Below, in pieces: positions 1 to 8,403 of a stretch of DNA of 46,089 nucleotides (position 1 is the stretch's first letter; each line of letters starts with the position of its first letter). The notes under the pieces are model-generated. The model searched no databases, had not been told where the DNA came from, and saw only the letters and a program-made list of their open reading frames with translations. A program made the translations under genes and the position numbers. Source of the stretch: Candidatus Neomarinimicrobiota bacterium (GTDB taxonomy: Bacteria; Fidelibacterota; Fidelibacteria; Fidelibacterales; Fidelibacteraceae); the NCBI GenBank assembly GCA_021157965.1, contig JAGGVO010000006.1:1-46089 (forward strand). Direction: 5' to 3'.

Positions 1-1880
1 CGGTTTTTCGGGGCGATCGGCGTAAATAAATTGGGATCTCTGGGATCAGAGAGGACATGAAAATTCGGATTAAAATAATCAAGCCGAATGCCTGCATTGA
101 CAACAATCGTGTTGTATTCAATTTTATCCTGAATGTAAGCAGACAGCTGCCAGGGCTTTACAGGGTTGTCGTGAACATAATCAGAAAAATCCTTCAAAAC
201 ACTGTTTGCCTGTTCAATGGTCTCGAATGAGGCAAAGAGATAGTCTTGGAGAGTGGAAAATTTTCCATCCACCAGCATGTCAAAATTGGCATTTCCGGAT
301 TGCCCATCCAGGCCGAATTTAAATTCGGAAAGGCTGGTCTGTTTAAATTCCACGCCGGTTTTAATTTCATGATGAAGGGTGATCTGATTGACATAATCTG
401 CTTTCAGACTTGTCATGTTTAAACGGCGTTCATAATACTCGTTCTCCATTCCGCCGACATTGAACGTATGGAGAGGTTTTCCGGAATTACTGGTTGCCGT
501 ATTGATAATATCCATATTGATAATTTCATCCGGACCGTAAGGATAGTGGTGATAATTGCTGGAATACCGGGACAATCCGAACGTCATATAAGACCTGGAC
601 GAAATACCGCGGTGAATATTGATGTTGTGTGCAAAAGCCCGGTTGTATTTCTTATTGAGTCCGTCCGGAGTGTAGCGCCAATCATGGCTGTATTCGGTCC
701 AGGAAATATAATCGCCAAAAAGATTCGGCAGGTTATTACTGATAAAATTGTAGGATATTCGAAGTGTGGGATTGATTCGCCATGAGAGTTTTGTCTGAAA
801 ATTCAGTTCTTCCGACGTATTCATGGGAACCCATGCCCCGTCTCCCGTTTCATATAAAATAGTCAGAGTATCATTGGCAGGATCGCCGCCGTAATTGGGA
901 TTAATTGACAACATGTGGGACATAAATGTTTCGTAATTATCCGTGACAACCACTGAATCCGGTGAATCAAGATGGTAAAAAAAGTTGTCCGTATCAAAAC
1001 GCCGTTGGCCCCACAAATGTCCCTCGTGAGTGTAATATCTCACATTCGTATAGAAAAAGAGCTTATCTTTTACAATTGGTCCTTCAAAAGATAGTTGCAA
1101 ATTCTTAATACTGAATGGATTAATATTATCGATATGAGGAAAATAGTCAGTCTCATTGGAGATATAATCCCCAAAATATGTGTGGATATTGCCGCTGAAG
1201 GTGTTTGACCCGTCCTTTGTGACGATATTGACAACACCGGACATGGCATTTCCGTATTCCGCATTGAAGGATCCGGTGATGACCTGTAGTTCCGCCACAG
1301 CACCGGCATCTACCACAACACCTTGGTTTCCGGTAAAAGGATCGGTCACGGGGACACCATCCACCATATACATAGTCTCCCCTTTTCGTCCGCCCCTGAA
1401 ATGTCCGTCTACAATGCCAGCCTTGGTTCCGATGACCTCGCTAACGGTTTCGATGGGCATATTGGCAATATCCTCCGCACTGACATGGGAAGCCGACGAT
1501 GTCCGGTCACGAACAATCATAGGGCGATCGGCAACAACCGTTACCACTTCACCTTCCACCGCTTCCACGCGCATTTCAATGTCAAGATTCGTGGTACGGT
1601 CCACAGATACAGAGACATTTTGTAAGGACTGTGGTGCATACCCAATCATGGAAGCCTGAATTACATATTCCCCTGGAGGCACATTCAAAATGACAAAATC
1701 CCCGTTCATATCCGATGCGGCGCCCAGGTATGTGCCTTCAATGATGATATTACACCCTATTAACGGTTCACCGGTCCGGGCATCCGTTACCTGCCCGATA
1801 ATTTTTCCCGTTGTACTCGAATATAGCCATCCGGATGCTATAGATAGTATACATGATAAAACAAGAATTTTAAGCTTCAT
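1..1880 (-). CDS. TonB-dependent outer-membrane receptor, 3' end beyond the window
   Basis: About 626 residues are visible, open to the window edge, so the C-terminal barrel is cut off by the window rather than by mutation. A hydrophobic signal peptide (residues 1-22) is followed by a carboxypeptidase-regulatory-like beta-sandwich (about 25-105, with GQVTDARTGEPLIGCNI and a GEYVIQASMIGY strand). A plug domain comes next (about 115-230), with MVDGVPVTDP and GVVNIVTKDGSNTFSG, and then aromatic-rich beta-barrel strands. This order is the Oar-like or CarboxypepD_reg TonB receptor family, which imports large substrates across the outer membrane using TonB-ExbBD energy. The substrate cannot be told. 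ATG at 1880 follows a purine-rich GGAAGAAG, and a promoter candidate lies 40 bp upstream. No SusD-like partner is in the window. Confidence 0.9.
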   Translation of the reverse strand, partial: MKLKILVLSCILSIASGWLYSSTTGKIIGQVTDARTGEPLIGCNIIIEGTYLGAASDMNGDFVILNVPPGEYVIQASMIGYAPQSLQNVSVSVDRTTNLDIEMRVEAVEGEVVTVVADRPMIVRDRTSSASHVSAEDIANMPIETVSEVIGTKAGIVDGHFRGGRKGETMYMVDGVPVTDPFTGNQGVVVDAGAVAELQVITGSFNAEYGNAMSGVVNIVTKDGSNTFSGNIHTYFGDYISNETDYFPHIDNINPFSIKNLQLSFEGPIVKDKLFFYTNVRYYTHEGHLWGQRRFDTDNFFYHLDSPDSVVVTDNYETFMSHMLSINPNYGGDPANDTLTILYETGDGAWVPMNTSEELNFQTKLSWRINPTLRISYNFISNNLPNLFGDYISWTEYSHDWRYTPDGLNKKYNRAFAHNINIHRGISSRSYMTFGLSRYSSNYHHYPYGPDEIINMDIINTATSNSGKPLHTFNVGGMENEYYERRLNMTSLKADYVNQITLHHEIKTGVEFKQTSLSEFKFGLDGQSGNANFDMLVDGKFSTLQDYLFASFETIEQANSVLKDFSDYVHDNPVKPWQLSAYIQDKIEYNTIVVNAGIRLDYFNPNFHVLSDPRDPNLFTPIAPKN

Positions 1881-1919
1881 CTTCTTCCACTCAGTTAATT
1901 ATTCAAACAACTTTTGAAA

Positions 1920-1948
1920 AATATAAAATGACAGAAAACATAAAACAA
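1920..1948 (-). promoter_or_regulatory. Candidate sigma70-type promoter for the TonB receptor
   Basis: On the minus strand, TTGTTT (1948-1943) is separated by exactly 17 bp from TATATT (1925-1920), about 40 bp upstream of the receptor ATG in a very AT-rich gap. It is a pattern match only. Confidence 0.35.
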
Positions 1949-1995
1949 ATAAAAAGTCACTCAATTCTTAACAAATATCTTTTTTTCAGGAAACG

Positions 1996-3780
1996 TCAAG
2001 AAATTTCACGTGTCTGCTTCATCAGCCATTGCTGTTCTTCTTCAGTCAGGAGAGGTGATATTTTTTTCCGGACCCGGGCATGGTATGTATTTAGCCATTG
2101 CTTTTCTTCAGGTGTCAGGAGCTTTGCATCAATCAAAGAGATATCAATTGGACAGAGAGTGATTGTTTCAAATTCAAGAAAGCCCTTTTTTGAAGATTCC
2201 CGGCATAGAATAAGATTTTCGATCCGGATACCGTATTTCCCTTCAAAGTAGATTCCCGGTTCGTTGGACATGAGCATCCCTGCTTGCAGGGGCACATCCG
2301 ATTTCAGGGATATACGCTGAGGTCCCTCGTGCACATTGAGGAAACACCCGACACCGTGTCCTGTTCCATGGCCATAATTGAGTCCCTCCTGCCACAGAAA
2401 TTTCCGCGCCAGAATATCGAGATTGGCACCGGTTGTCCCCACAGGAAAGACGGCCCGGCTTAAATTGATCATCCCCTTCAGAACCCAGGTAAAGTGCTTC
2501 TTCTGGTCAGCTGTTGGTGCAGAGAGAGCAATCGTACGGGTAATATCTGTTGTTCCGTCTAAATACTGACCTCCGCTGTCCACCAGTAAAATACCTTTCG
2601 GTTTTATGACAGATGCCGTTTTCTCCTTAGCCGAATAATGCACAATCGCTCCGTGTTCCCCGTATCCGGCAATGGTGGAAAAAGAGAGTCCCCTAAATAG
2701 AGGCTGTTCAGACCGGAATTTTTCTAATTGATCGGCTATAGTTATTTCCGTATGCTTCTCATGTTTCACTGCTTTATAAAGCCAGGCCATCCACCGGACC
2801 ATGGCAGCCCCGTCCCGGATATGAGCCGACCGGATTCCATTCTGTTCAACATGGTTTTTAACACTTTTAAAAAGGGCCGCCGGGCTTTCCCCTTCAATCA
2901 CTTTATGAGCTGACTTCCTGATCAGGTGTTCATGAAAGGAGGATGTCCTTTCGGTGTCAATGAGCACATGCTGGCCGGAACACAGCTCAGGCAGCATTTT
3001 ATGGACATCTTCATAGTGCTTGAATGTTACACCCTCATCCCGGAGCTCTGAGTCCAAATCTTCCGGAACCTTTTCGGGATCGATAAACCAAATAATCCGA
3101 TGCCGATCCATCCAGAGATAAGAAACAATCAGAGGATTGTATTCAACATCCCTCCCCCGGACATTCAAAATCCAAGCGATTTCATCCAGAAGTGTAAAAA
3201 GAATGCCTTCGGTATGGTTTTCCAGTAAATATTTCCGAATGCGGTTAATTTTTTGGGAACTCCCTTCGCCGGCATAATCCATGATATAACGATAAGCAGG
3301 ATAGTGCGGTAAGGATGGCCTTTCACTCCAGATGCAACCGACAAGGTCTAAATTTCCCTGATATACATAATCCTTTTCAATAAAAAATTTATGCCATGTT
3401 TTAACCTTGGTAGCAGACAGGCAGGTACCGTTGAAACCGATGACCGATTTCGGAGGGAGTTTTTTCACTATGTATTCTTCGACAGAAGGAACCCCAGGAT
3501 TTCCGTACCGGAAAAGAGTGATTCCGGATCCGGCCAGCTCTTTTTCCGCCTGTATAAAATAGCGGGAATCCGTCCATAATCCGGCAAAATCCCGGGTAAC
3601 AACCAAGGTCCCTGCCGAACCGCTAAATCCCGAAAGCCATTTCCGTGTCTGCCAGTGATCCGGGACATACTCACCCAAATGGGGATCAGACCCGCTATCA
3701 TACCAAAGATCAATACCCTCATCTGCCATGACACAACGTAATTCTTCAACATGAGCAATATGTTTTTCTGCTGTTTTCAT
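1996..3780 (-). CDS. pepP: Xaa-Pro aminopeptidase (aminopeptidase P, M24B), long form
   Basis: This is a dinuclear metallopeptidase that removes an N-terminal residue preceding proline. Its roughly 594 residues match the long, three-domain XPNPEP1-like form: a creatinase-N domain (SSDPH-like SGSDPHLGEYVPDHW near the start), a second creatinase-like domain, the pita-bread M24 domain and a short M24_C tail. Metal ligands are visible: Asp pair in VDSGGQYLDGTTD, His in GHGTGHGVGCFLNVHEGP, Glu in SNEPGIYFEGKYGIRIEN. It lacks an evident signal peptide, so it is probably cytoplasmic. ATG 3780 is chosen because a GGGGAG stretch lies upstream, though the spacing is long; an in-frame ATG at 3807 would add nine residues. 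It follows the small membrane protein gene closely and is probably co-transcribed with it. Confidence 0.9.
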   Translation of the reverse strand: MKTAEKHIAHVEELRCVMADEGIDLWYDSGSDPHLGEYVPDHWQTRKWLSGFSGSAGTLVVTRDFAGLWTDSRYFIQAEKELAGSGITLFRYGNPGVPSVEEYIVKKLPPKSVIGFNGTCLSATKVKTWHKFFIEKDYVYQGNLDLVGCIWSERPSLPHYPAYRYIMDYAGEGSSQKINRIRKYLLENHTEGILFTLLDEIAWILNVRGRDVEYNPLIVSYLWMDRHRIIWFIDPEKVPEDLDSELRDEGVTFKHYEDVHKMLPELCSGQHVLIDTERTSSFHEHLIRKSAHKVIEGESPAALFKSVKNHVEQNGIRSAHIRDGAAMVRWMAWLYKAVKHEKHTEITIADQLEKFRSEQPLFRGLSFSTIAGYGEHGAIVHYSAKEKTASVIKPKGILLVDSGGQYLDGTTDITRTIALSAPTADQKKHFTWVLKGMINLSRAVFPVGTTGANLDILARKFLWQEGLNYGHGTGHGVGCFLNVHEGPQRISLKSDVPLQAGMLMSNEPGIYFEGKYGIRIENLILCRESSKKGFLEFETITLCPIDISLIDAKLLTPEEKQWLNTYHARVRKKISPLLTEEEQQWLMKQTREIS

Positions 3781-3820
3781 CACTTTTGTCTCACTCCCCG
3801 GTTTCATTTTCTAAGAATTA

Positions 3821-4255
3821 TCAGTTTTCAGCGCCTTTAGTTTTAAAGTAATCCTGGTACTCTTTTTGCATTTCCCGCAACTGTTTTGACAGGTCATTCA
3901 GTCTGAATTCGATTGAATTCATCACATGGAATTGAAAATGCTCCACTTTTGTCTGTTTATGAATCATCCAGACAATTTTAATTGAGACCAGCAATAATCC
4001 GATTTCGAGAGACAGAACAGAGGGTAAAAAATCTGCAAATTTAAAAATATGCCGAAGAATGTCGAAAGCAAAGAGCAAAGCCACAATAATTAAAAAAATA
4101 AAATTTATTTTCCGGTCTTTTTCAACCGATTCGATCCCGCCTATTTGTCCGACCAATTGACGGATCTTCTCCTTTTCGGCTTTAAACTCCTCCAGTTCAC
4201 GTCGTAAAGCTTCGGTATCTTTATTCCGGATATTGTCACCAATTTTATCCCGCAT
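3821..4255 (-). CDS. Small two-TM membrane protein with coiled-coil ends, unknown
   Basis: I do not recognise this family. It has about 144 residues. The N-terminal 45 are charged and heptad-like (RRELEEFKAEKEKIRQLVGQ), predicted coiled coil. Two hydrophobic segments follow (INFIFLIIVALLFAFDIL and VLSLEIGLLLVSIKIVWMI), and then a second amphipathic helical stretch (SIEFRLNDLSKQLREMQKEY). This suggests a helical hairpin in the inner membrane with both coiled-coil ends in the cytoplasm. ATG 4255 has AAGGG eight bases upstream; earlier in-frame starts at 4261 (ATG) and 4264 (GTG) are possible. It lies immediately upstream of pepP in the same orientation and is divergent from the flavin reductase gene. 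Confidence 0.6.
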   Translation of the reverse strand: MRDKIGDNIRNKDTEALRRELEEFKAEKEKIRQLVGQIGGIESVEKDRKINFIFLIIVALLFAFDILRHIFKFADFLPSVLSLEIGLLLVSIKIVWMIHKQTKVEHFQFHVMNSIEFRLNDLSKQLREMQKEYQDYFKTKGAEN

Positions 4256-4441
4256 ATTCATCACCCTTGTTTTTCAAACCTTTTCATGACGTTTTCAACA
4301 TGAGTTTTCATAGAAAATTTGCAACAATATAAGGTTTTCATAAAAGATATAAAAACAGCTTTCACCGGATTAAAAGAGATTCCATCCTTTTATTTTTATT
4401 CTAAACCGTTAAATTTCACAAAAAAATCGGGGAAACATCTC

Positions 4442-4969
4442 ATGAAAAAAGACTTGAAGAAAATCGGATTAAAAAAACTTGAATCAAAAATTTTTAAACT
4501 ATGGGATGATCAGTGGTTTTTGTTGAGTGCCGGTGATTTTAAAAAGGGGGACTTCAACACGATGACTGTTGCCTGGGGGAGTTTGGGCATTATGTGGTCT
4601 GTCCCTTTTGCCCAGGTTGTTGTCCGCCCCACACGCCATACCTATCATTTCATGAATAAATATAATGACTTTACCTTGTGTGCCTTTCCGGAGAAATACA
4701 GAAAAGATCTGTCCTATCTCGGATCTCATTCAGGCCGGGATGAAGATAAAATTGCAAAAACAGCCCTTACTCCTTGTGCTTCAGATTATGTGAAAGCTCC
4801 CTCTTTTGAAGAAGCTGAACTGATTATTGAGTGTCAGAAAATATATGAACAGGATATGGATCCGGATAAATTTCTGGAAGATTTTATCCATACGAAGTAT
4901 AAAGAAAACGATTACCACAGAATTTATTTTGGGAAAATTCTGAACCTGCTTCAGGCGAATCGACAATAG
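4442..4969 (+). CDS. Flavin reductase-like FMN-binding protein (flavoredoxin type)
   Basis: The 175-residue product resembles the flavin reductase / flavoredoxin split-barrel family, which binds FMN and passes electrons from NAD(P)H or ferredoxin-like partners. Visible family features are NTMTVAWGSLGIMWSVPFAQVVVRPTRHT (the strand-turn-strand that holds FMN phosphate, with VRPTRHTY typical of flavoredoxins), FTLCAFPEKYRKDLSYLGSHSGRDEDK and the late ELIIECQKIYEQDM strand. The frame is open upstream to 4319, but ATG 4442 is preferred: the family homology begins just after it and GGGGA lies 9 bp upstream. It stands alone, and its partner is unknown. Confidence 0.8.
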   Translation: MKKDLKKIGLKKLESKIFKLWDDQWFLLSAGDFKKGDFNTMTVAWGSLGIMWSVPFAQVVVRPTRHTYHFMNKYNDFTLCAFPEKYRKDLSYLGSHSGRDEDKIAKTALTPCASDYVKAPSFEEAELIIECQKIYEQDMDPDKFLEDFIHTKYKENDYHRIYFGKILNLLQANRQ

Positions 4970-5063
4970 TATTGACAGCAAAGAATGTTCTTTGAACCTG
5001 AGTAAACACTTTTCTAACTTTTAATACGTTCAACCCATCATATAAACACAGAAAGGTTTTGCC

Positions 5064-6185
5064 ATGACTGAAAATATGTATCCTGCCATGAAGATTGATA
5101 AAATAAATATATACCCTTTCAACATTGAAACTGAGGAAATCTTTAAAATTGCCACCATGAGCCTGAGTGGTGCAAGGAATGTTCTTGTGGAAATCAAAAC
5201 CAATCAGGGTCTCACAGGCTGGGGAGAAGCGAGTCCTTTCCGGGCGATTGTGGGTGAAACTCAGGGCATTGATCTTGCCGCGGCGGTTGAACTCCGGGAG
5301 GTGCTTTTGGGTAAAAATCCCCTGGAAGTCATGGCCCGGACGGAAGAGATGGAAGCCTGGCTCCCCTTCAATACAACCATCCGTTCTGCTTTCGACATGG
5401 CCTTATATGATATTGCCTCCCAGGCAGCAGGTTTACCCCTTTATGCCTATCTGGGGGGAACGCGTCGACCGGTGGAAACCGATTTGACCATTGGAATCGG
5501 AACCGCTGAAGAAGCGGCGGAAAAGACAAAAAAGATTCTGAATAAAGGCTTTCGGATGATCAAAACCAAAGTGGGTATCTCCATTGAGGATGATTTGAAA
5601 CGGTTGAGAGCCATCCGGGATACCGCCGGTCCGGACATAAAAATCCGGATCGATGCCAATCAGGGCTGGGACCGGGTAACGGCTGTCCGCTGCCTGGATA
5701 GCTATGAAGAACTGGATATCGAATTCTGTGAACAGCCGGTCCGCGCCCGGGATTTTGAAGGACTTAAATATGTCTCAGACCACTCAAAGATTCCCATTAT
5801 GGCCGATGAGTCTGTCTTTTCACCCCAGGATGCACTGGAGATTATCCGGACCCAGGCAGCGCCCCTCATCAATATCAAACTGAGCAAATCAGGCGGTATT
5901 TCGGCCGGACTTAAAATCGCCCATATAGCCCAGGCTGGTTATATTTCATGTATGACAGGCTGCATGTCCGAATCAGGATTGGCAAACACGGCTTTTACCC
6001 ACTTTGCCATGGCTAATTCAGCTGTAAAATATTTTGATCTGGATGCCAATGAAGGACATGTAAATGAACCGATCAAAGGGGGTGCCATTTTTGAAAAGGG
6101 CCATGTGATCGTCCCGGATGAGCCGGGTATCGGAGCCATTCCGGAACCGGATTTCATCAAAGAACTCAGCAGGGAGAAAATATAA
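5064..6185 (+). CDS. Dipeptide epimerase (L-Ala-D/L-Glu epimerase type)
   Basis: A 373-residue enolase-superfamily enzyme of the muconate-lactonising subgroup. It inverts the alpha carbon of the C-terminal residue of a dipeptide, classically L-Ala-D-Glu from murein. The acid-base pair is the KTKVG lysine (KxK motif) and the later NIKLSKSGG lysine. The Mg2+ ligands are the Asp of DANQGW, the Glu of EQPV and the Asp of MADES. The capping domain (about 1-125) includes LTGWGEASPF. AGAAAGG precedes ATG 5064; a second in-frame ATG lies eight codons on. It is separated from the next gene by three bases, so the two are surely one operon. Exact dipeptide specificity cannot be read from sequence alone. 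Confidence 0.85.
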   Translation: MTENMYPAMKIDKINIYPFNIETEEIFKIATMSLSGARNVLVEIKTNQGLTGWGEASPFRAIVGETQGIDLAAAVELREVLLGKNPLEVMARTEEMEAWLPFNTTIRSAFDMALYDIASQAAGLPLYAYLGGTRRPVETDLTIGIGTAEEAAEKTKKILNKGFRMIKTKVGISIEDDLKRLRAIRDTAGPDIKIRIDANQGWDRVTAVRCLDSYEELDIEFCEQPVRARDFEGLKYVSDHSKIPIMADESVFSPQDALEIIRTQAAPLINIKLSKSGGISAGLKIAHIAQAGYISCMTGCMSESGLANTAFTHFAMANSAVKYFDLDANEGHVNEPIKGGAIFEKGHVIVPDEPGIGAIPEPDFIKELSREKI

Positions 6186-6188
6186 TCC

Positions 6189-7292
6189 ATGAAAAAAAAT
6201 GTCCCGGTTTTACGGGCGGTCGATCCTACTCATGTGGAATTTGAGGGGGATACATATCTTTTTTTTGGAGGATATGATTATCACCGGCTTTCCTGGCATC
6301 CTGAAATCATGGATACCATGAACCGGGCAGCACGAAAATATGGCATCAATAGCGGTGGTTCACGGTGTACAACCGGAAACCACCCGTTGCATATCGATCT
6401 GGAGAGAACTCTTTCACGCTTTTTCAACCTTGAAGATGCCCTCCTGCTCCCTACCGGATATTTAGCAAATATTGCCCTTTTCCAGGGATTGAGAAAGCAC
6501 TTTGATATCGTCTTTATCGATGAAAAAAGTCACCCGTGTATCCGGAACGGGACTTATGTGGCGGGTATGGAGACACTTGTATATCCCCACATGGATGGTG
6601 ACTTTATTGAGAAACAGGTTCAAAAGTTACCCCGAAATAAAAAAAGATTCCTTATAGTTACTGAAGGAACCGGCTCGGTGTACAGTCCGATTGTACCTGC
6701 TGACCAATATGCCCGTATAGCAGAAAAATATAATGGTATGTTATTGGTGGATGAAGCACATACCGCCGGAATTCTGGGACAAACCGGCCGGGGCATTCGG
6801 GAGCATTTTAAAATTTGTGCGGACCGTTATTTGATTTCAGGTACATTAAGCAAAGCCTTTGGAACGTATGGAGGATTTATTGCCGGCGGAAAAAAGTGGA
6901 TTGAAACTATTCGGTGCACAGCCCATGCCTATCAGGGAAGCTCTGCCTTTCCCCTGCCCCTCTGTGCCGCCGGTATAAAAGCCATTGATATTATTGACCG
7001 ATCTCCTGAAAAAGTTCACGTGCTGCAACAAACAAGTCTGAAGGTGAAAAAATATCTTGCCGAAAAAGGATTTTCCCTTCCCCTCACTCCCACACCTACA
7101 ATTCCCGTACTATATGACACGCCGGCTCAAACAGAAAAACTGAAAAAAATTCTCAAACAGGCCGGGATTTATCCAACATACATTTTTTATCCGGGCGGTC
7201 CAAAAGCAGGGTACTTCCGTTTTGCCCTTTCCAGTGCTCATTCCGAAGAAGATATTAAAACGTTTCTTGAGTGTATTGATCAAAGCCTTTAA
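6189..7292 (+). CDS. PLP-dependent alpha-oxoamine synthase-like enzyme (BioF/Kbl fold)
   Basis: The 367 residues match fold-type I PLP enzymes of the BioF / Kbl / HemA group, which condense an amino acid with an acyl-CoA. Motifs: NSGGSRCTTGNHPLHIDLE (substrate loop), LLVDEAHTAGILG with the PLP-contacting Asp and His, and SGTLSKAFGTYGG with the Schiff-base lysine. It is slightly shorter than BioF, and no biotin genes are nearby, so biotin synthesis is not assumed; related aminotransferases and decarboxylases share the fold. It begins three bases after the epimerase stop. The pairing suggests the two act on one amino-acid or dipeptide substrate, perhaps in murein peptide use. Confidence 0.75.
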   Translation: MKKNVPVLRAVDPTHVEFEGDTYLFFGGYDYHRLSWHPEIMDTMNRAARKYGINSGGSRCTTGNHPLHIDLERTLSRFFNLEDALLLPTGYLANIALFQGLRKHFDIVFIDEKSHPCIRNGTYVAGMETLVYPHMDGDFIEKQVQKLPRNKKRFLIVTEGTGSVYSPIVPADQYARIAEKYNGMLLVDEAHTAGILGQTGRGIREHFKICADRYLISGTLSKAFGTYGGFIAGGKKWIETIRCTAHAYQGSSAFPLPLCAAGIKAIDIIDRSPEKVHVLQQTSLKVKKYLAEKGFSLPLTPTPTIPVLYDTPAQTEKLKKILKQAGIYPTYIFYPGGPKAGYFRFALSSAHSEEDIKTFLECIDQSL

Positions 7293-7372
7293 AGAATAAG
7301 ATTATAACGGAGCTTTTTTATGGAATACGGCTTTTTAATTAGCACCAGTATCGTCAGGCACAAAACACCGGA

Positions 7373-7573
7373 TTAGCGGATCAGTACTGCCTTCCGGATC
7401 TGCACTTCAGTTCCGGACTCAAGCCTGATCAGATAGATTCCGCTGCTGTACTCCACAGCATTCCACATAAAACGGTGTTCGCCGGCGTGGGTTTTCGGCA
7501 GTGTAATTTTCTTTCTGTAAAAAGGCTCAAAGTTTTTCAAATTCAGGTAACAAACAAATGAAAGGAAAAACAA
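7373..7573 (-). pseudogene. Remnant of a FlgD-like / type IX C-terminal sorting domain
   Basis: Only the last 40 or so residues of a secreted protein survive. GEHRFMWNAVEYSSGIYLIRL then a GTEVQIRKAVLIR ending and stop is the classic pattern of FlgD-Ig-like or Por-secretion C-terminal tails (W-x-G, SSGIY, KK-x-x-L-x-R). The preceding residues no longer look like an exported protein, there is no signal peptide and no good start. The stretch lies in a 324-bp gap between convergent genes. I read it as the 3' scar of a deleted exported protein. Nothing else recognisable is in 7293-7616. Confidence 0.5.
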
Positions 7574-7616
7574 TGAGCCTGGAAAAAAGTACGATATGTC
7601 ATTTTTTCAACACTAA

Positions 7617-8252
7617 TTAATATACATTCACTTCATACTTTTGTAGCGTCACCATATCCATAGATGTAAGGACCCGGAAATATCCGGCACCGGTATCGAG
7701 ATTTATCACATTATATTTATTTTTTTCAGCAGGTCCTGAAAGGGCTGTGTGTCCTAAAAAGTACCGGTCATACGGCAACCGGGGATCCTGTTCAAATACC
7801 CAAAAGTGCCGGTCCCACGTAAGAACTTCAGGGTCCTGGTCTTTTAGCGGGATTCCCGGTGTGATCCCCCCGTGAAAGACGGCTATGGAGAATTTCCCCA
7901 GGTCAATTTCACGATAATAGGGCATCTTTTCGTAATATTCCAAAACGATTTCGCGGGAGAGGGATTCTTTTTGCCATGAAAAGATAGTTTCATAACCGCC
8001 TTGACGCAACCAAATCATAGGTGCATATCCATGGGTTAAATACTCCAAAAACCACATATCATGATTCCCGCGGACTGATAAAACCTTGTGTTTAATGCAA
8101 AAATCCAAAACCTTAGCCGAATCGGGGCCACGGTCCGTCAAATCACCTACACAGTAAAGCATATCCCTTTTCGGAATATAATCCGCTTTCTTCAGGACAC
8201 GGATCAGTGCATCAAACTGTCCGTGGATATCACCAAGAATGAGATGACGCAT
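7617..8252 (-). CDS. Serine/threonine protein phosphatase-like metallophosphoesterase
   Basis: A 211-residue calcineurin-like phosphoesterase with the full dinuclear metal signature: GDIHG at residues 7-11, GDLTDRGPDS near 37-46 and GNHDMW near 62-67, with a later GHT-type histidine (FLGHTALSG). This set is shared by PrpA/PrpB and lambda phosphatase and by ApaH-type Ap4A hydrolases, and the sequence does not separate them. The size fits the bacterial PP2A-like group. No good ribosome-binding site precedes ATG 8252; instead the upstream bases fall in a degenerate short-repeat stretch. Confidence 0.85.
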   Translation of the reverse strand: MRHLILGDIHGQFDALIRVLKKADYIPKRDMLYCVGDLTDRGPDSAKVLDFCIKHKVLSVRGNHDMWFLEYLTHGYAPMIWLRQGGYETIFSWQKESLSREIVLEYYEKMPYYREIDLGKFSIAVFHGGITPGIPLKDQDPEVLTWDRHFWVFEQDPRLPYDRYFLGHTALSGPAEKNKYNVINLDTGAGYFRVLTSMDMVTLQKYEVNVY

Positions 8253-8271
8253 GATGTTAGTTGGCAGTGAG

Positions 8272-8299
8272 CAGTCGGCAGTTGTGAGTCAGGACATAG
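8272..8299. repeat. Degenerate ~7-bp tandem repeat (GCAGTGA-like)
   Basis: GCAGTGA, GCAGTCG, GCAGTTG and TGAGTCA follow each other with 7-base periodicity just upstream of the phosphatase gene. Short degenerate heptads of this sort recur at 8352-8403 and 22865-22920. Confidence 0.4.
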
Positions 8300-8351
8300 G
8301 TAACAGTTTTGTGTCATGTGTTGTTGAATGATGAACCAGCATCTGCACACA

Positions 8352-8403
8352 CAACCAAATTCTCAACTCAAAACTCCAACTCACTACTCATAACCCTCCA
8401 CTC
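8352..8403. repeat. Degenerate heptad repeat running into the 3' end of aspS
   Basis: Read on the minus strand this is GAGTGGA, GGGTTAT, GAGTAGT, GAGTTGG and so on to GAGTTGAGA, a loose 7-bp period around a GAGTTGA core. The aspS stop codon (TAG) and its last few sense codons lie inside it. Confidence 0.45.

Noticed and set aside
1180-1659. 159-residue plus-strand ORF over the TonB plug domain
   Set aside because: Low-complexity Ser/Thr/Pro translation typical of antisense frames; the minus frame carries the plug motifs.
1881-1995. Cobalamin or other riboswitch before the TonB receptor
   Set aside because: Only about 115 bp of AT-rich sequence with no conserved box or folded core.
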